Source: Mucilaginibacter oryzae
Lineage (GTDB): Bacteria > Bacteroidota > Bacteroidia > Sphingobacteriales > Sphingobacteriaceae
Assembly (NCBI RefSeq): GCF_003148845.1
Contig: NZ_QGHA01000002.1
Span: 418,974-482,973, forward strand
Direction of reading: 5' to 3'
DNA: 64,000 nucleotides
Shown here: in pieces, positions 46,157-54,311 of the stretch
How positions within the stretch are numbered: the stretch's first letter is position 1
Layout of the letters: each line of letters begins with the position of its first letter
Position numbers and translations under genes: made by a program
The notes under the pieces: model-generated
The model's database searches: none
Told to the model about the DNA's origin: nothing
What the model saw: the letters and a program-made list of their open reading frames with translations, nothing else

Positions 46157-47272
46157 TTAAGCCAGGGCTTGTTCCAAATCAGCTATCAAATCATCAATAT
46201 GCTCCAATCCAACCGAAACCCTCAACAGGTTACGCGGTGTTTTAGTATCAGGTCCCTCCACGGTAGCGCGGTGTTCAATCAAACTTTCCACGCCGCCCAG
46301 GCTGGTAGCTTTGATAAACAGTTTTAATTTATTGATGATGTTATGTGTGTCGTTCTCATCTCCCTTAACAATAAAAGATAACATCCCCCCAAAAGCCAGC
46401 ATCTGGTCTTTAGCAATATCGTGCTGCGGGTGAGATGGTAAGCCGGGGTACAGCACTTTTTCTACATTGGGATGTTGTTCCAGGTATTCGGCCAGTAATT
46501 GGGCGTTGCATACGTGACCTTTTACGCGGTATGGTAACGTTTTAATGCTGCGAACCAGGTAATAGCAATCCATAGGCGAGGGGATGGCGCCGCCCATTTC
46601 CTGTACCTGGCGTATTTTTGCCCACCAGTCGCTTTTCTCAGCAGTAATTAACGCGCCGCCCATTAAGTCGCTGTGCCCACCAAAATATTTAGTGGCCGAA
46701 TGCATCACCATATCGGCACCTAAGTCAAGCGGACGCTGGCAAATAGGGGTGGCGAAGGTATTATCGCACAAAACTTTAATGCCATTTGCTTTAGCTATAG
46801 CTACAACCTTTTTAATATCGGTTATTTTAAGCAGCGGGTTTGATGGCGTTTCAACCCAAATTAATCCGGTTTCGGGTTTGATGTGTTGTTGCAAAACTGC
46901 TTCGTCATTCACGTCGATAAAGTCAAAGCTAAGGATGCCCGCAAACAGATTTTTAAGCTGGTTGCGCAAGCCATGATACATATCATCGGGCGCGATAATA
47001 TGTGTGCCCGGCTGAAGCGATTGAAATACCGACATGCCCGCAGCGTTACCCGATGAAAATGAAGCTGCTTCAACACCGCCCTCCAATTTTGCTAAAACAT
47101 GCTCCAGCGCATGCCTGTTGGGGTTGGCCGAGCGGCTGTAAATATAACCGGCCGGGAAACCACCGTCGTCGCCACGCTCAAACGTTGTGGACATAATAAT
47201 AGGTTGGATTACGGCCCTTGTTGCTTCATCAACATGGTTGCCGGCGTGTATGGCTATAGTTTCTGTTTTCAT
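46157..47272 (-). CDS. transsulfuration-family PLP enzyme (cystathionine gamma-synthase/lyase type)
   Basis: A 371-residue Cys/Met-metabolism PLP enzyme. The PLP lysine is K195 in SATKYFGGHSD, and SRSANPNRHALE, the later SPMDCYY, and LGGVESLIEHRATV near the C-terminus place it among the cystathionine gamma-synthases and gamma-lyases. Which reaction it performs (synthesis of cystathionine, or its cleavage to cysteine or homocysteine) is not decided by these motifs. It has its own leader region of about 100 bases and lies near metY, so it probably links methionine and cysteine pools. Confidence 0.88.
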   Translation of the reverse strand: MKTETIAIHAGNHVDEATRAVIQPIIMSTTFERGDDGGFPAGYIYSRSANPNRHALEHVLAKLEGGVEAASFSSGNAAGMSVFQSLQPGTHIIAPDDMYHGLRNQLKNLFAGILSFDFIDVNDEAVLQQHIKPETGLIWVETPSNPLLKITDIKKVVAIAKANGIKVLCDNTFATPICQRPLDLGADMVMHSATKYFGGHSDLMGGALITAEKSDWWAKIRQVQEMGGAIPSPMDCYYLVRSIKTLPYRVKGHVCNAQLLAEYLEQHPNVEKVLYPGLPSHPQHDIAKDQMLAFGGMLSFIVKGDENDTHNIINKLKLFIKATSLGGVESLIEHRATVEGPDTKTPRNLLRVSVGLEHIDDLIADLEQALA

Positions 47273-47368
47273 GGTTATCGTGTGATGGCGCCCAAAATAA
47301 AAAAGAATATTGTGATTAGCTGTAGCGTTTTATGATTTTTAACCGAATAGGCTATAAACCTCGTCATT

Positions 47369-47890
47369 ATGAAAAAAGCCATTGCACTGATCCTGTTCGT
47401 TATCGCTGGTTTATCTGCCTGCAAAAAAGACGCTAATGATACCGCTTACGATAAAAGCTATAAAGCCTGGCAAAGTTTTAAAATTGAAAGTAAAAATTCA
47501 TACATCTATACCGTGAGCTCGGGTTCGGTATTCGGATTTGGTTCTGAAACAAAGATCACCGTTCAAAACGGAAGTGTGATAGCCCGCGAGTATTATGCTT
47601 ATAAATTAGATTACACATCTTCAACCACGCCTCCGGTTAAAACCACAACCGAACAATGGCAGGAGAATAAGACGTTGTTGGGGCAACACCATTCCGGCGC
47701 TGCCCTGCTTACCCTCGACCAGGTTTATCAAAAAGCCAAAAACGAATGGCTTGCCGTTAATAAAAAAGAAAACAGTATTTACTTTGAAGCCAATAACAAC
47801 GGGGTGATATCAGATGCCGGTTATGTACCTAACGGTTGCCAGGACGATTGTTCGGTAGGTATCCGCATCACTGAGATCAAGGCACTGTAA
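47369..47890 (+). CDS. DUF6174-like lipoprotein
   Basis: A 173-residue exported lipoprotein. The N-terminal MKKAIALILFVIAGLSACKK has a lipobox LSAC with the lipidated cysteine at residue 18. The mature part resembles the DUF6174 family (SYIYTVSSGSV, followed by TVQNGSVI and TTEQW), which has no known function. Two extra cysteines near the C-terminus (NGCQDDC) may form a disulfide. It is monocistronic with mqnE 79 bases downstream. Confidence 0.7.
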   Translation: MKKAIALILFVIAGLSACKKDANDTAYDKSYKAWQSFKIESKNSYIYTVSSGSVFGFGSETKITVQNGSVIAREYYAYKLDYTSSTTPPVKTTTEQWQENKTLLGQHHSGAALLTLDQVYQKAKNEWLAVNKKENSIYFEANNNGVISDAGYVPNGCQDDCSVGIRITEIKAL

Positions 47891-47913
47891 CCTTATTGTA
47901 ATTTTGGCCGATA

Positions 47914-47927
47914 TGCGTTATAACGCA
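47914..47927. promoter_or_regulatory. 14-bp perfect palindrome upstream of mqnE
   Basis: TGCGTTATAACGCA is a perfect palindrome centred 28 bases before the mqnE -7 element (TAACTTTG at 47949-47956). It is placed where an operator would be. Confidence 0.45.
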
Positions 47928-47948
47928 CATTCGTATTGTGCTTTTTAG

Positions 47949-47956
47949 TAACTTTG
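47949..47956 (+). promoter_or_regulatory. mqnE -7 promoter element (TAACTTTG)
   Basis: TAACTTTG is a full TAnnTTTG match 13 bases before the mqnE ATG. A -33 TTG at the ideal distance is not clear. Confidence 0.5.
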
Positions 47957-47969
47957 GCAGAAATTTATA

Positions 47970-49166
47970 ATGATGCAAAATTCAGATAATTTACAGGTTT
48001 TAATCAACGATCCGAATTTATCTGCCGACTTAAAGCACATTGCCCAAAAGGTACTAAATAAACAACGCATCACATTTGATGAAGGCGTTTTGCTTTATGA
48101 GCAGGGCGAGCTTGGATATCTTGGCGCTTTAGCCAACTTTATCCGCGAGGAGCGCCACGGCGACAAAACTTATTTCAACCGCAATTTTCATATCGAGCCG
48201 ACCAACCTTTGCGTTTACGATTGCAAATTTTGTTCGTATTCGCGCCTGCTGAAACAAAAATCGGAAGGTTGGGAGTACACCATGGATGAGATGTTTGATA
48301 TGGTAACCAAATATGATGGCGAACCGGTTACCGAAGTACACATAGTAGGCGGGGTATTGCCCCAATATGATGTGCCGTTCTACCAGCAGTTGTTCGCCCG
48401 CATCCGTGCCCACAGGCCCGAATTGCATATCAAGGCGCTTACTCCGGTTGAATACCATTACATTTTCAAAAAAGCCAAAATTGATTACGCCACAGGCATG
48501 CGCCTTATGATGGAGGCCGGGTTGGGCTCCATCCCCGGCGGTGGTGCCGAGATCTTCGATCCGGAAATTAGGGATCAGATCTCCAAAGATAAATGCACCG
48601 CCGATCAGTGGCTCGCTATTCACGAGGAGTGGCATAAATTAGGCGGAAGATCAAATGCTACCATGCTTTACGGGCATATCGAAGAGTTTAAGCACCGTAT
48701 CGACCACATGGAACGCCTGCGCCAATTGCAAGATAAAACCGGCGGCTTCCAGACTTTTATCCCCTTAAAGTTCAGGAATAAGGATAACCAGATGTCGCAC
48801 GTGGCCGAAGTTTCGGTTATTGAGGATTTACGCAACTATGCCGTTGCCCGGATCTATCTGGATAATTTTGACCATATCAAGGCATACTGGGCGATGATCA
48901 GTCGTAACACCGCGCAGCTTTCACTTAATTTTGGTGTAGATGATATTGATGGTACTTTAGATGATACCACTAAGATATACTCGATGGCCGGCGCCGAAGA
49001 ACAGCACCCGGGCATGAGCACCAAACAATTGGTTGAGTTGATTAAGCACGTAGGCCGTCAACCCATAGAGCGCGATACACTATATAATGTAGTGACCGAT
49101 TACACTAATTTTGAGTTTGAAAACGAACCCAAACCTCAGTATTACAAGTTACCGGTTATTAACTAA
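47970..49166 (+). CDS. mqnE: aminofutalosine synthase MqnE
   Basis: MqnE is the radical-SAM enzyme of the futalosine menaquinone pathway that joins adenosine to the 3-enolpyruvyl-benzoate intermediate. The 398-residue protein has the CxxxCxxC cluster motif as C81, C85 and C88 in NLCVYDCKFCSYSR, and the family phrases EVHIVGGVLPQYDVPFY and GSIPGGGAEIFDPEIR. The stop codon lies at the exact start of an 86-bp tandem repeat. It is separated from mqnA by a phosphatase, and the three genes are on one strand. Confidence 0.95.
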   Translation: MMQNSDNLQVLINDPNLSADLKHIAQKVLNKQRITFDEGVLLYEQGELGYLGALANFIREERHGDKTYFNRNFHIEPTNLCVYDCKFCSYSRLLKQKSEGWEYTMDEMFDMVTKYDGEPVTEVHIVGGVLPQYDVPFYQQLFARIRAHRPELHIKALTPVEYHYIFKKAKIDYATGMRLMMEAGLGSIPGGGAEIFDPEIRDQISKDKCTADQWLAIHEEWHKLGGRSNATMLYGHIEEFKHRIDHMERLRQLQDKTGGFQTFIPLKFRNKDNQMSHVAEVSVIEDLRNYAVARIYLDNFDHIKAYWAMISRNTAQLSLNFGVDDIDGTLDDTTKIYSMAGAEEQHPGMSTKQLVELIKHVGRQPIERDTLYNVVTDYTNFEFENEPKPQYYKLPVIN

Positions 49167-49426
49167 GCTAAAAGCCGAAGGCCGAAAGCTTAAAGCAGGA
49201 AAGTAATAAGCTTAAAGCAAAGAGTTCAACGCTTAAAGCAAATTGAAAATAAGCTGAAAGCCGAAGGCCGAAAGCTTAAAGCAGGAAAGGAATAAGCTTA
49301 AAGCAAAAGTCTCAACGCTTAAACCAATTTGAAAATAAGCTGAAAGCCGAATGCTCAAAGCTTAAAGCAAAACAGAAAAAACACGCAAGATAGCTTTCGG
49401 CCTTACGCTTTCAGCTTTCAGCTCAG
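49165..49426. repeat. 86-bp tandem repeat (2.4 copies) with inverted end
   Basis: Copies start at 49165, 49251 and 49337, each opening with AAGCTGAAAGCCGAAGGCCG or close to it. The period is exactly 86 bp, and the second copy is nearly identical to the first. The right end (49392-49425, AGCTTTCGGCC and AGCTTTCAGCT) is the inverse of the same words, so the block can fold back. It begins at the mqnE stop codon and ends 4 bases before the phosphatase ATG. Confidence 0.85.
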
Positions 49427-49428
49427 AT

Positions 49429-50055
49429 ATGAAAACCCTATACATAGTACGCCACGGGCAAACGGAGTTTAACAAGTTAGGCATTATTCAAGGTAGGGGA
49501 GTTAATACCGACCTGAACGACGAGGGCCGTAAACAGGCCTGCCAGTTTTTTGAAGCTTACAAAACAGTGCCGTTTGACAAGATCTACATATCGGCGCTGA
49601 AGCGTACGCAACAAAGCATCCAGCCTTTTATCGATCTGGGCATCCCGTTCGAAAAACTCTCGGGTTTAGACGAGCTGGCCTGGGGGGTGCATGAAGGGCA
49701 GGCACCTACAACTGATAACAAAGCCGCGTTTTTGCAAATTATGCGTGATTGGCTGGACGGCAAACTGGACAGCAAATTTGAGGGAGGCGAAAGTCCGTTG
49801 GAGGTAGAGAAACGTCAGCGTGAGGCCCTGGAGGTGATCATGAGTCATCCTGAAGAAAAAACAGTGCTGATCTGCATGCATGGCAGGGCTATGCGTTTGC
49901 TGCTTTGTATCTTAACAGGTAAACCCCTGTCCGAAATGGATACCTTCCCGCATCAAAACCTTGTGCTTTATAAGGTAATTTATAACGGCGAAAAATTCGA
50001 GATCATCGATTTTAACAACGCCGAACATTTAAAACACTCTGAAGAACAGAAATAG
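49429..50055 (+). CDS. histidine-phosphatase family protein
   Basis: A 208-residue cytoplasmic phosphatase of the phosphoglycerate-mutase-like branch. IVRHGQTEFNKLGIIQGRG holds the phosphohistidine, and CMHGRAMRLLL holds the second catalytic histidine. The length fits broad-specificity phosphatases such as PhoE or CobC. It lies between mqnE and mqnA and ends 5 bases before the mqnA GTG, so it is part of that operon. No phosphatase step is established in the futalosine pathway, so the role is open. Confidence 0.88.
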   Translation: MKTLYIVRHGQTEFNKLGIIQGRGVNTDLNDEGRKQACQFFEAYKTVPFDKIYISALKRTQQSIQPFIDLGIPFEKLSGLDELAWGVHEGQAPTTDNKAAFLQIMRDWLDGKLDSKFEGGESPLEVEKRQREALEVIMSHPEEKTVLICMHGRAMRLLLCILTGKPLSEMDTFPHQNLVLYKVIYNGEKFEIIDFNNAEHLKHSEEQK

Positions 50056-50060
50056 CTATT

Positions 50061-50816
50061 GTGAACAAGATCAGAATATCAGCGGTAAGCTACACTAATA
50101 CCAAACCCTTTTTATACGGCATCCAACATACCGACATTATTAACAAGATCGACCTGAGCCTCGATATGCCGGCCGATTGCGCACAGAAGCTCATTGACGA
50201 TGTGGTTGATATCGGCCTCATCCCCGTAGCAGCCGCTTTGAACCTGCCCCAATGGGAAATAGTTTCCGACTATTGCATCGGTGCTGTTGGCGCTGTCAAT
50301 TCGGTTTTCATTTTTAGTAATTGTGATATTAAGGATGTGAAAACCATCCAGCTCGATCCGGAGTCGCGCTCGTCCAATAACCTTGCCCGTGTGCTGATGA
50401 AAAATCACTGGCAGGTAAACCCGGAACAGATCGTTAACGCTCCCGACTACTCGCAATCAACCGATGAACACGCCGCTTTTGTGCAAATAGGCGACCGCAC
50501 ATTCGGTAAAAAAGATCAGTACAAATATGTTTATGATCTTGCCGAAGAGTGGCAAAAAATGACCGGTTTGCCGTTTACTTTTGCAGCCTGGATAGCCAAC
50601 AAGCCCATCCCGCAGGAGTTTATGGATGAGTTTAATCGGGCCCTTAAATATGGATTGGATCATCGCGAAGATCTTTTTAAAGAGATGGACATGCGCAATG
50701 ACTTTGATCTGGTGGATTATTTAATGGTGAAGATAGATTATGATTTGACCGAGGATAAGAAGAAAGCGCTTTATATGTTTTTGGATTACATTAAAAAGCT
50801 TAACGCTGAAAGCTAA
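50061..50816 (+). CDS. mqnA: chorismate dehydratase MqnA
   Basis: MqnA converts chorismate to 3-enolpyruvyl-benzoate, the first committed step of futalosine menaquinone synthesis. The 251-residue protein has the type II periplasmic-binding fold; RISAVSYTNTKPFLYGI at the N-terminus and PADCAQKLIDDVVDIGLIPVAA are typical. The start is GTG; no ATG precedes the conserved N-terminus. The stop codon falls inside a low-complexity repeat, so the last residues LNAES are encoded by repeat sequence. Confidence 0.93.
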   Translation: MNKIRISAVSYTNTKPFLYGIQHTDIINKIDLSLDMPADCAQKLIDDVVDIGLIPVAAALNLPQWEIVSDYCIGAVGAVNSVFIFSNCDIKDVKTIQLDPESRSSNNLARVLMKNHWQVNPEQIVNAPDYSQSTDEHAAFVQIGDRTFGKKDQYKYVYDLAEEWQKMTGLPFTFAAWIANKPIPQEFMDEFNRALKYGLDHREDLFKEMDMRNDFDLVDYLMVKIDYDLTEDKKKALYMFLDYIKKLNAES

Positions 50817-50935
50817 AAGCCTAAAGCTTTTTAAGGGATTTGTCAGCCTAATGCAAAAAGCTTTCAGCCTTGTGCTTTACGCTTTTGCATTAGGCTTTTT
50901 GCCTTAAGCTTTTTGCTTTCAGCTATCAACAAAAA
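50803..50935. repeat. low-complexity AAGCTTAAAGCC inverted repeat after mqnA
   Basis: The left part (GCTGAAAGCTAAAAGCCTAAAGC) and the right part (GCCTTAAGCTTTTTGCTTTCAGC) are near-complements. An inner stem, 50848-50862 with 50881-50894 (CCTAATGCAAAAAGC / GCTTTTGCATTAGG), is nearly perfect. It overlaps the end of mqnA on the left and the thrS -33 element on the right. Confidence 0.75.
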
Positions 50936-50946
50936 TTCTATTTTTG
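50912..50946 (+). promoter_or_regulatory. promoter of the thrS-infC-rpmI-rplT operon
   Basis: TTTG at 50912-50915 and TATTTTTG at 50939-50946 are separated by 23 bases. Transcription would start near 50953, giving a leader of about 70 nt. Confidence 0.65.
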
Positions 50947-50962
50947 TATCCACAAAAAATAA

Positions 50963-50981
50963 GGTCACTTTGTAGGTGACC
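50963..50981 (+). promoter_or_regulatory. tRNA-Thr anticodon-arm mimic in the thrS leader
   Basis: GGTCAC pairs perfectly with GTGACC around the 7-base loop TTTGTAG. Read as an anticodon loop this is U32, U33, anticodon UGU (threonine, codon ACA), A37 and G38. It lies 40 bases before the thrS ATG. In E. coli, threonyl-tRNA synthetase represses its own mRNA by binding hairpins that mimic tRNA-Thr just upstream of the start, so this is a candidate operator. Confidence 0.6.
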
Positions 50982-51021
50982 GGTTAAACGTAATTTTATA
51001 AATTAAAAATCATAGTTGTAG

Positions 51022-52947
51022 ATGATTAACATTACACTTCCTGATGGTTCCGTTCGTCAGTACGACAAGGGAATCACTTCCGCGCAGATCGCCCTATCGA
51101 TCTCCGAAGGATTAGCACGTAACGTATTAGCGGCCGAAGTTGACGGCCAGGTTTGGGATGCAAGCAGGCCTATTGAACAGGACGCGCATGTAAAACTGTT
51201 AACCTGGAACGATGCCGACGGCAAATCAACATTCTGGCATTCATCGGCCCACTTAATGGCCGAAGCATTGGAAGCGCTGTATCCGGGTACCAAATTCGGT
51301 ATTGGTCCGGCTATTGAAACCGGTTTTTATTACGATGTTGATTTTGGCGACAAGGTTTTATCTTCTGATGAGTTTAAACAGATCGAGGATAAAATGATCG
51401 AGCTTGCTAAAACCAAAGAAGAATTTATCCGCAAGCCGGTAAGCAAAGCCGATGCGATTGAATATTTCACCGAAAAAGGCGATGAGTACAAGCTGGATTT
51501 GATCAAAGATCTGCCAGACGGTGCTATCACTTTTTATTCGCAAGGTAACTTTACCGATTTGTGCCGCGGACCACATATCCCTAACACAGGTTTTATTAAA
51601 GCGGTTAAACTGATGAGTGTTGCCGGTGCCTACTGGCGCGGCGATGAAACACGCAAACAGTTAACCCGTATTTACGGTGTTACTTTCCCCAAAGCCAGCG
51701 AACTGACTGAATACCTGCACATGATCGAAGAAGCTAAAAAGCGCGATCACCGTAAGTTAGGTAAAGAATTGGAGTTGTTCGCCTTTTCGGAAAAAGTAGG
51801 GATGGGCTTACCATTGTGGTTGCCTAAGGGAACTGCTTTGCGGGAACGCTTGGTTACCTTTCTGCAAAAAGCACAGGTTAAAGCAGGTTATGAGCAGGTG
51901 ATCACCCCGCATATCGGTCACAAAAATCTGTATGTAACTTCGGGCCACTACGAAAAATATGGTGCCGATTCGTTCCAGCCGATCAAAACACCGCAGGAAG
52001 GAGAGGAGTTTTTCCTGAAACCGATGAACTGCCCGCACCATTGCGAGATCTATAAAACAAAACCACGCTCGTATAAGGACCTTCCGGTTCGTTTTGCCGA
52101 GTTTGGTACCGTATACCGTTACGAGCAAAGCGGAGAGTTGCACGGTTTAACCCGTGTACGTGGCTTTACCCAGGACGACGCGCACTTATTCTGCCGTCCG
52201 GATCAGGTAAAGGATGAGTTTAAAAAAGTGATTGACCTGGTACTGTACGTATTTAAAGCTTTAGGCTTTGATAACTACATAGCACAGGTATCATTGCGCG
52301 ATCCGGAAAATCGTGCTAAATATATTGGTACAGACGAAAACTGGGCTTTAGCCGAAAACGCGATTATTGAAGCTGCGGCCGAAAAAGGCTTGCCAACTGT
52401 AGTGGAATACGGTGAAGCAGCGTTTTACGGCCCGAAGCTTGACTTTATGGTGAAAGATGCCTTGGGCCGTAAATGGCAGTTGGGTACTATCCAGGTAGAT
52501 TATAACCTGCCGGAGCGTTTCGAATTGGAATATACCGGCAGCGACAACATGAAGCACCGTCCGGTAATGATCCATAGGGCGCCTTTTGGGTCGATGGAAC
52601 GCTTTATTGCGGTGTTGATTGAGCATTGCGCCGGCAATTTCCCGCTGTGGCTATCGCCCGAGCAGTTTATCATCTTACCTATATCAGAAAAATATGAAGA
52701 ATATGCAAAAAAACTTTCTGATATATTAAAAGATTCCGATATTTGCGGGCTAATCGACTTCAGGGACGAGAAAATAGGCAGAAAGATACGTGATGCTGAA
52801 GTTAAAAAAATCCCTTATATGCTGATTGTAGGTGAGAAGGAAGCGGCCGAAGGGTTGGTTTCTGTTCGTAAACACGGCGCCGGCGATCTGGGAAGTATGA
52901 GCATAGAAGAATTTAAAGAACAAATAACAAAAGAAATAACAGTATAA
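51022..52947 (+). CDS. thrS: threonyl-tRNA synthetase
   Basis: ThrRS charges tRNA-Thr and edits mischarged serine. The 641-residue protein has a TGS domain (about 1-62), the editing domain with [12 protein letters not shown] near residue 74, and a class II catalytic core. Motif 2 is [20 protein letters not shown], and motif 3 is around [16 protein letters not shown]. The zinc ligand is in MNCPHHC. An anticodon-binding domain forms the C-terminus. The leader contains an anticodon-arm mimic. The infC gene follows after one base. Confidence 0.97.
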   Translation: MINITLPDGSVRQYDKGITSAQIALSISEGLARNVLAAEVDGQVWDASRPIEQDAHVKLLTWNDADGKSTFWHSSAHLMAEALEALYPGTKFGIGPAIETGFYYDVDFGDKVLSSDEFKQIEDKMIELAKTKEEFIRKPVSKADAIEYFTEKGDEYKLDLIKDLPDGAITFYSQGNFTDLCRGPHIPNTGFIKAVKLMSVAGAYWRGDETRKQLTRIYGVTFPKASELTEYLHMIEEAKKRDHRKLGKELELFAFSEKVGMGLPLWLPKGTALRERLVTFLQKAQVKAGYEQVITPHIGHKNLYVTSGHYEKYGADSFQPIKTPQEGEEFFLKPMNCPHHCEIYKTKPRSYKDLPVRFAEFGTVYRYEQSGELHGLTRVRGFTQDDAHLFCRPDQVKDEFKKVIDLVLYVFKALGFDNYIAQVSLRDPENRAKYIGTDENWALAENAIIEAAAEKGLPTVVEYGEAAFYGPKLDFMVKDALGRKWQLGTIQVDYNLPERFELEYTGSDNMKHRPVMIHRAPFGSMERFIAVLIEHCAGNFPLWLSPEQFIILPISEKYEEYAKKLSDILKDSDICGLIDFRDEKIGRKIRDAEVKKIPYMLIVGEKEAAEGLVSVRKHGAGDLGSMSIEEFKEQITKEITV

Positions 52948-52948
52948 C

Positions 52949-53515
52949 TTGGCATTAAACAAACCTTTCAATAGAGGACCAAGGCTTCCTTTTAAGAAGA
53001 AAGAAGCTGAACACAACATTAACCAATTCATCAGGGCCCAGGAAGTTCGCCTTGTAGGTGATAACGTTGAACAGGGCGTATACTCGTTAAGAGACGCACT
53101 GGCCATTGCCGCCGACCTTGAGTTGGATCTGGTTGAAATATCTCCAAACGCAGTACCTCCCGTTTGTAAAGTAACTGATTACAATAAGTTTATTTACGAG
53201 CAAAAGAAGAAGCTTAAGGAGATAAAAAGTAATGCCAAGCAAACGGTTATTAAAGAGATCCGTTTCGGACCGAACACTGATGACCATGACTTTGAGTTTA
53301 AACTGAAGCATGCCATCAAGTTCCTGGAATCGGGTGAGAAGGTAAGGGCTTATGTACACTTTAAAGGTCGTGCCATTGTTTACAAGGAGCAAGGCGAGAT
53401 TTTGCTGCTCCGTTTTGCACAGGCCTTGGAAGAAGTAGGTAAAGTAGAGCAATTGCCAAAGCTTGAAGGAAAAAGGATGTTTTTAACCCTTGCTCCTAAA
53501 GCAGCTAAAAAGTAG
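52949..53515 (+). CDS. infC: translation initiation factor IF-3
   Basis: IF-3 binds the 30S subunit and checks start-codon pairing. The 188-residue protein has the N-terminal domain with [14 protein letters not shown], the lysine-rich linker and the C-terminal domain ending [13 protein letters not shown]. Its start is TTG. An in-frame stop (52937-52939) lies only 9 bases upstream and no ATG or GTG occurs between, so TTG is the first usable start. A rare start codon is a hallmark of infC, because IF-3 discriminates against such codons and thereby limits its own synthesis. It follows thrS by one base. Confidence 0.95.
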   Translation: MALNKPFNRGPRLPFKKKEAEHNINQFIRAQEVRLVGDNVEQGVYSLRDALAIAADLELDLVEISPNAVPPVCKVTDYNKFIYEQKKKLKEIKSNAKQTVIKEIRFGPNTDDHDFEFKLKHAIKFLESGEKVRAYVHFKGRAIVYKEQGEILLLRFAQALEEVGKVEQLPKLEGKRMFLTLAPKAAKK

Positions 53516-53565
53516 ATTATAGTTGCAGATGTACAGATTAAAGATGTGCGGATGCCGGAAAATAA

Positions 53566-53581
53566 AACGTTGAGAAACGTT
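53566..53581 (+). promoter_or_regulatory. GNRA-tetraloop hairpin before rpmI
   Basis: AACGTT-GAGA-AACGTT forms a 6-bp stem with a GNRA-type tetraloop 28 bases before the rpmI ATG. It could be a ribosomal-protein binding site, an RNA processing site or chance. Confidence 0.3.
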
Positions 53582-53609
53582 AATTATCTAAACACAAATA
53601 AATAGAGTT

Positions 53610-53810
53610 ATGCCAAAAATGAAAACCAATTCCAGTGCAAAAAAGCGCTTTAAGCTTACTGGAACCGGTAAAATCGCAAGAAAAAACGCATACAAAAGCC
53701 ACATCTTAACCAAGATGTCAACTAAACGTAAGCGTGCCCTTGGTCACACCAGCTTAGTATCTGATGCTGATATGGGTAACGTAAAACGTATGCTTTGTAT
53801 CGGAAAGTAA
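53610..53810 (+). CDS. rpmI: 50S ribosomal protein L35
   Basis: L35 is a small basic protein of the large ribosomal subunit. The 66-residue sequence has the family start [21 protein letters not shown] and a lysine/arginine-rich helical C-terminus. It lies between infC and rplT, the universal order of this operon. The 94-base gap before it contains a short GNRA hairpin and a trace of the GATGTGCAG repeat. Confidence 0.97.
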   Translation: MPKMKTNSSAKKRFKLTGTGKIARKNAYKSHILTKMSTKRKRALGHTSLVSDADMGNVKRMLCIGK

Positions 53811-53891
53811 TTCACAAATTTTAAAACCAGGTATTAGAGTTTTAAGTCCGGCATTTAAAATGCAGGCACTCACTACCAAAAAACAAACAAG

Positions 53892-54236
53892 ATGCCACGT
53901 TCAGTTAACGCAGTAGCGTCGAGAAGACGCAGGAAAAGGATCATGAACCTCGCCAAAGGTTATTGGGGTTCACGCAGCAAGGTTTATACCATTGCAAAAA
54001 ACACAGTTGAAAAAGGTTTACAGTACGCTTACCGCGACCGTAAAACCAAAAAGAGAGAGTTCAGGGCTTTATGGATCCAGCGTATCAACGCCGGTGCACG
54101 TCAGCACGGAATTTCTTACTCTCAGTTAATGGGTAAATTAGCTGCTAAAGAAATCGGCCTAAACCGCAAAGTATTAGCCGACTTAGCAATGAACAACCCG
54201 GATGCTTTCAAAGCAGTTGTTGATGCAGTAAAATAA
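53892..54236 (+). CDS. rplT: 50S ribosomal protein L20
   Basis: L20 is an early-assembly 23S rRNA-binding protein. The 114-residue sequence starts [26 protein letters not shown] and shows the central helix and the globular C-terminal domain ([19 protein letters not shown]). It closes the thrS operon and is followed by a strong terminator. L20 autoregulates its operon in other bacteria through rRNA-like mRNA sites; none is obvious here beyond the hairpin before rpmI. Confidence 0.97.
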   Translation: MPRSVNAVASRRRRKRIMNLAKGYWGSRSKVYTIAKNTVEKGLQYAYRDRKTKKREFRALWIQRINAGARQHGISYSQLMGKLAAKEIGLNRKVLADLAMNNPDAFKAVVDAVK

Positions 54237-54258
54237 ATATCGTTTAGATAATATCCAG

Positions 54259-54284
54259 AAAAGGCCGCAATTGCGGCCTTTTTT
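54259..54284 (+). terminator. terminator of the thrS-rplT operon
   Basis: AAAAGGCCGC pairs with GCGGCCTTTT around AATT, followed by more T. It lies 22 bases after the rplT stop. Confidence 0.9.
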
Positions 54285-54311
54285 AGTCTATGACGGTCGA
54301 TGATATTTTTA

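Noticed and set aside
49165..49426. Tandem repeat as a possible CRISPR array
   Set aside because: There is no alternation of constant repeat and unique spacer; the whole 86-bp unit is repeated, no cas gene is near, and an inverted end follows.
50950..51021. T-box riboswitch for thrS
   Set aside because: The leader is only about 70 nt and lacks the conserved T-box sequence; the anticodon-arm mimic fits protein-mediated autoregulation better.
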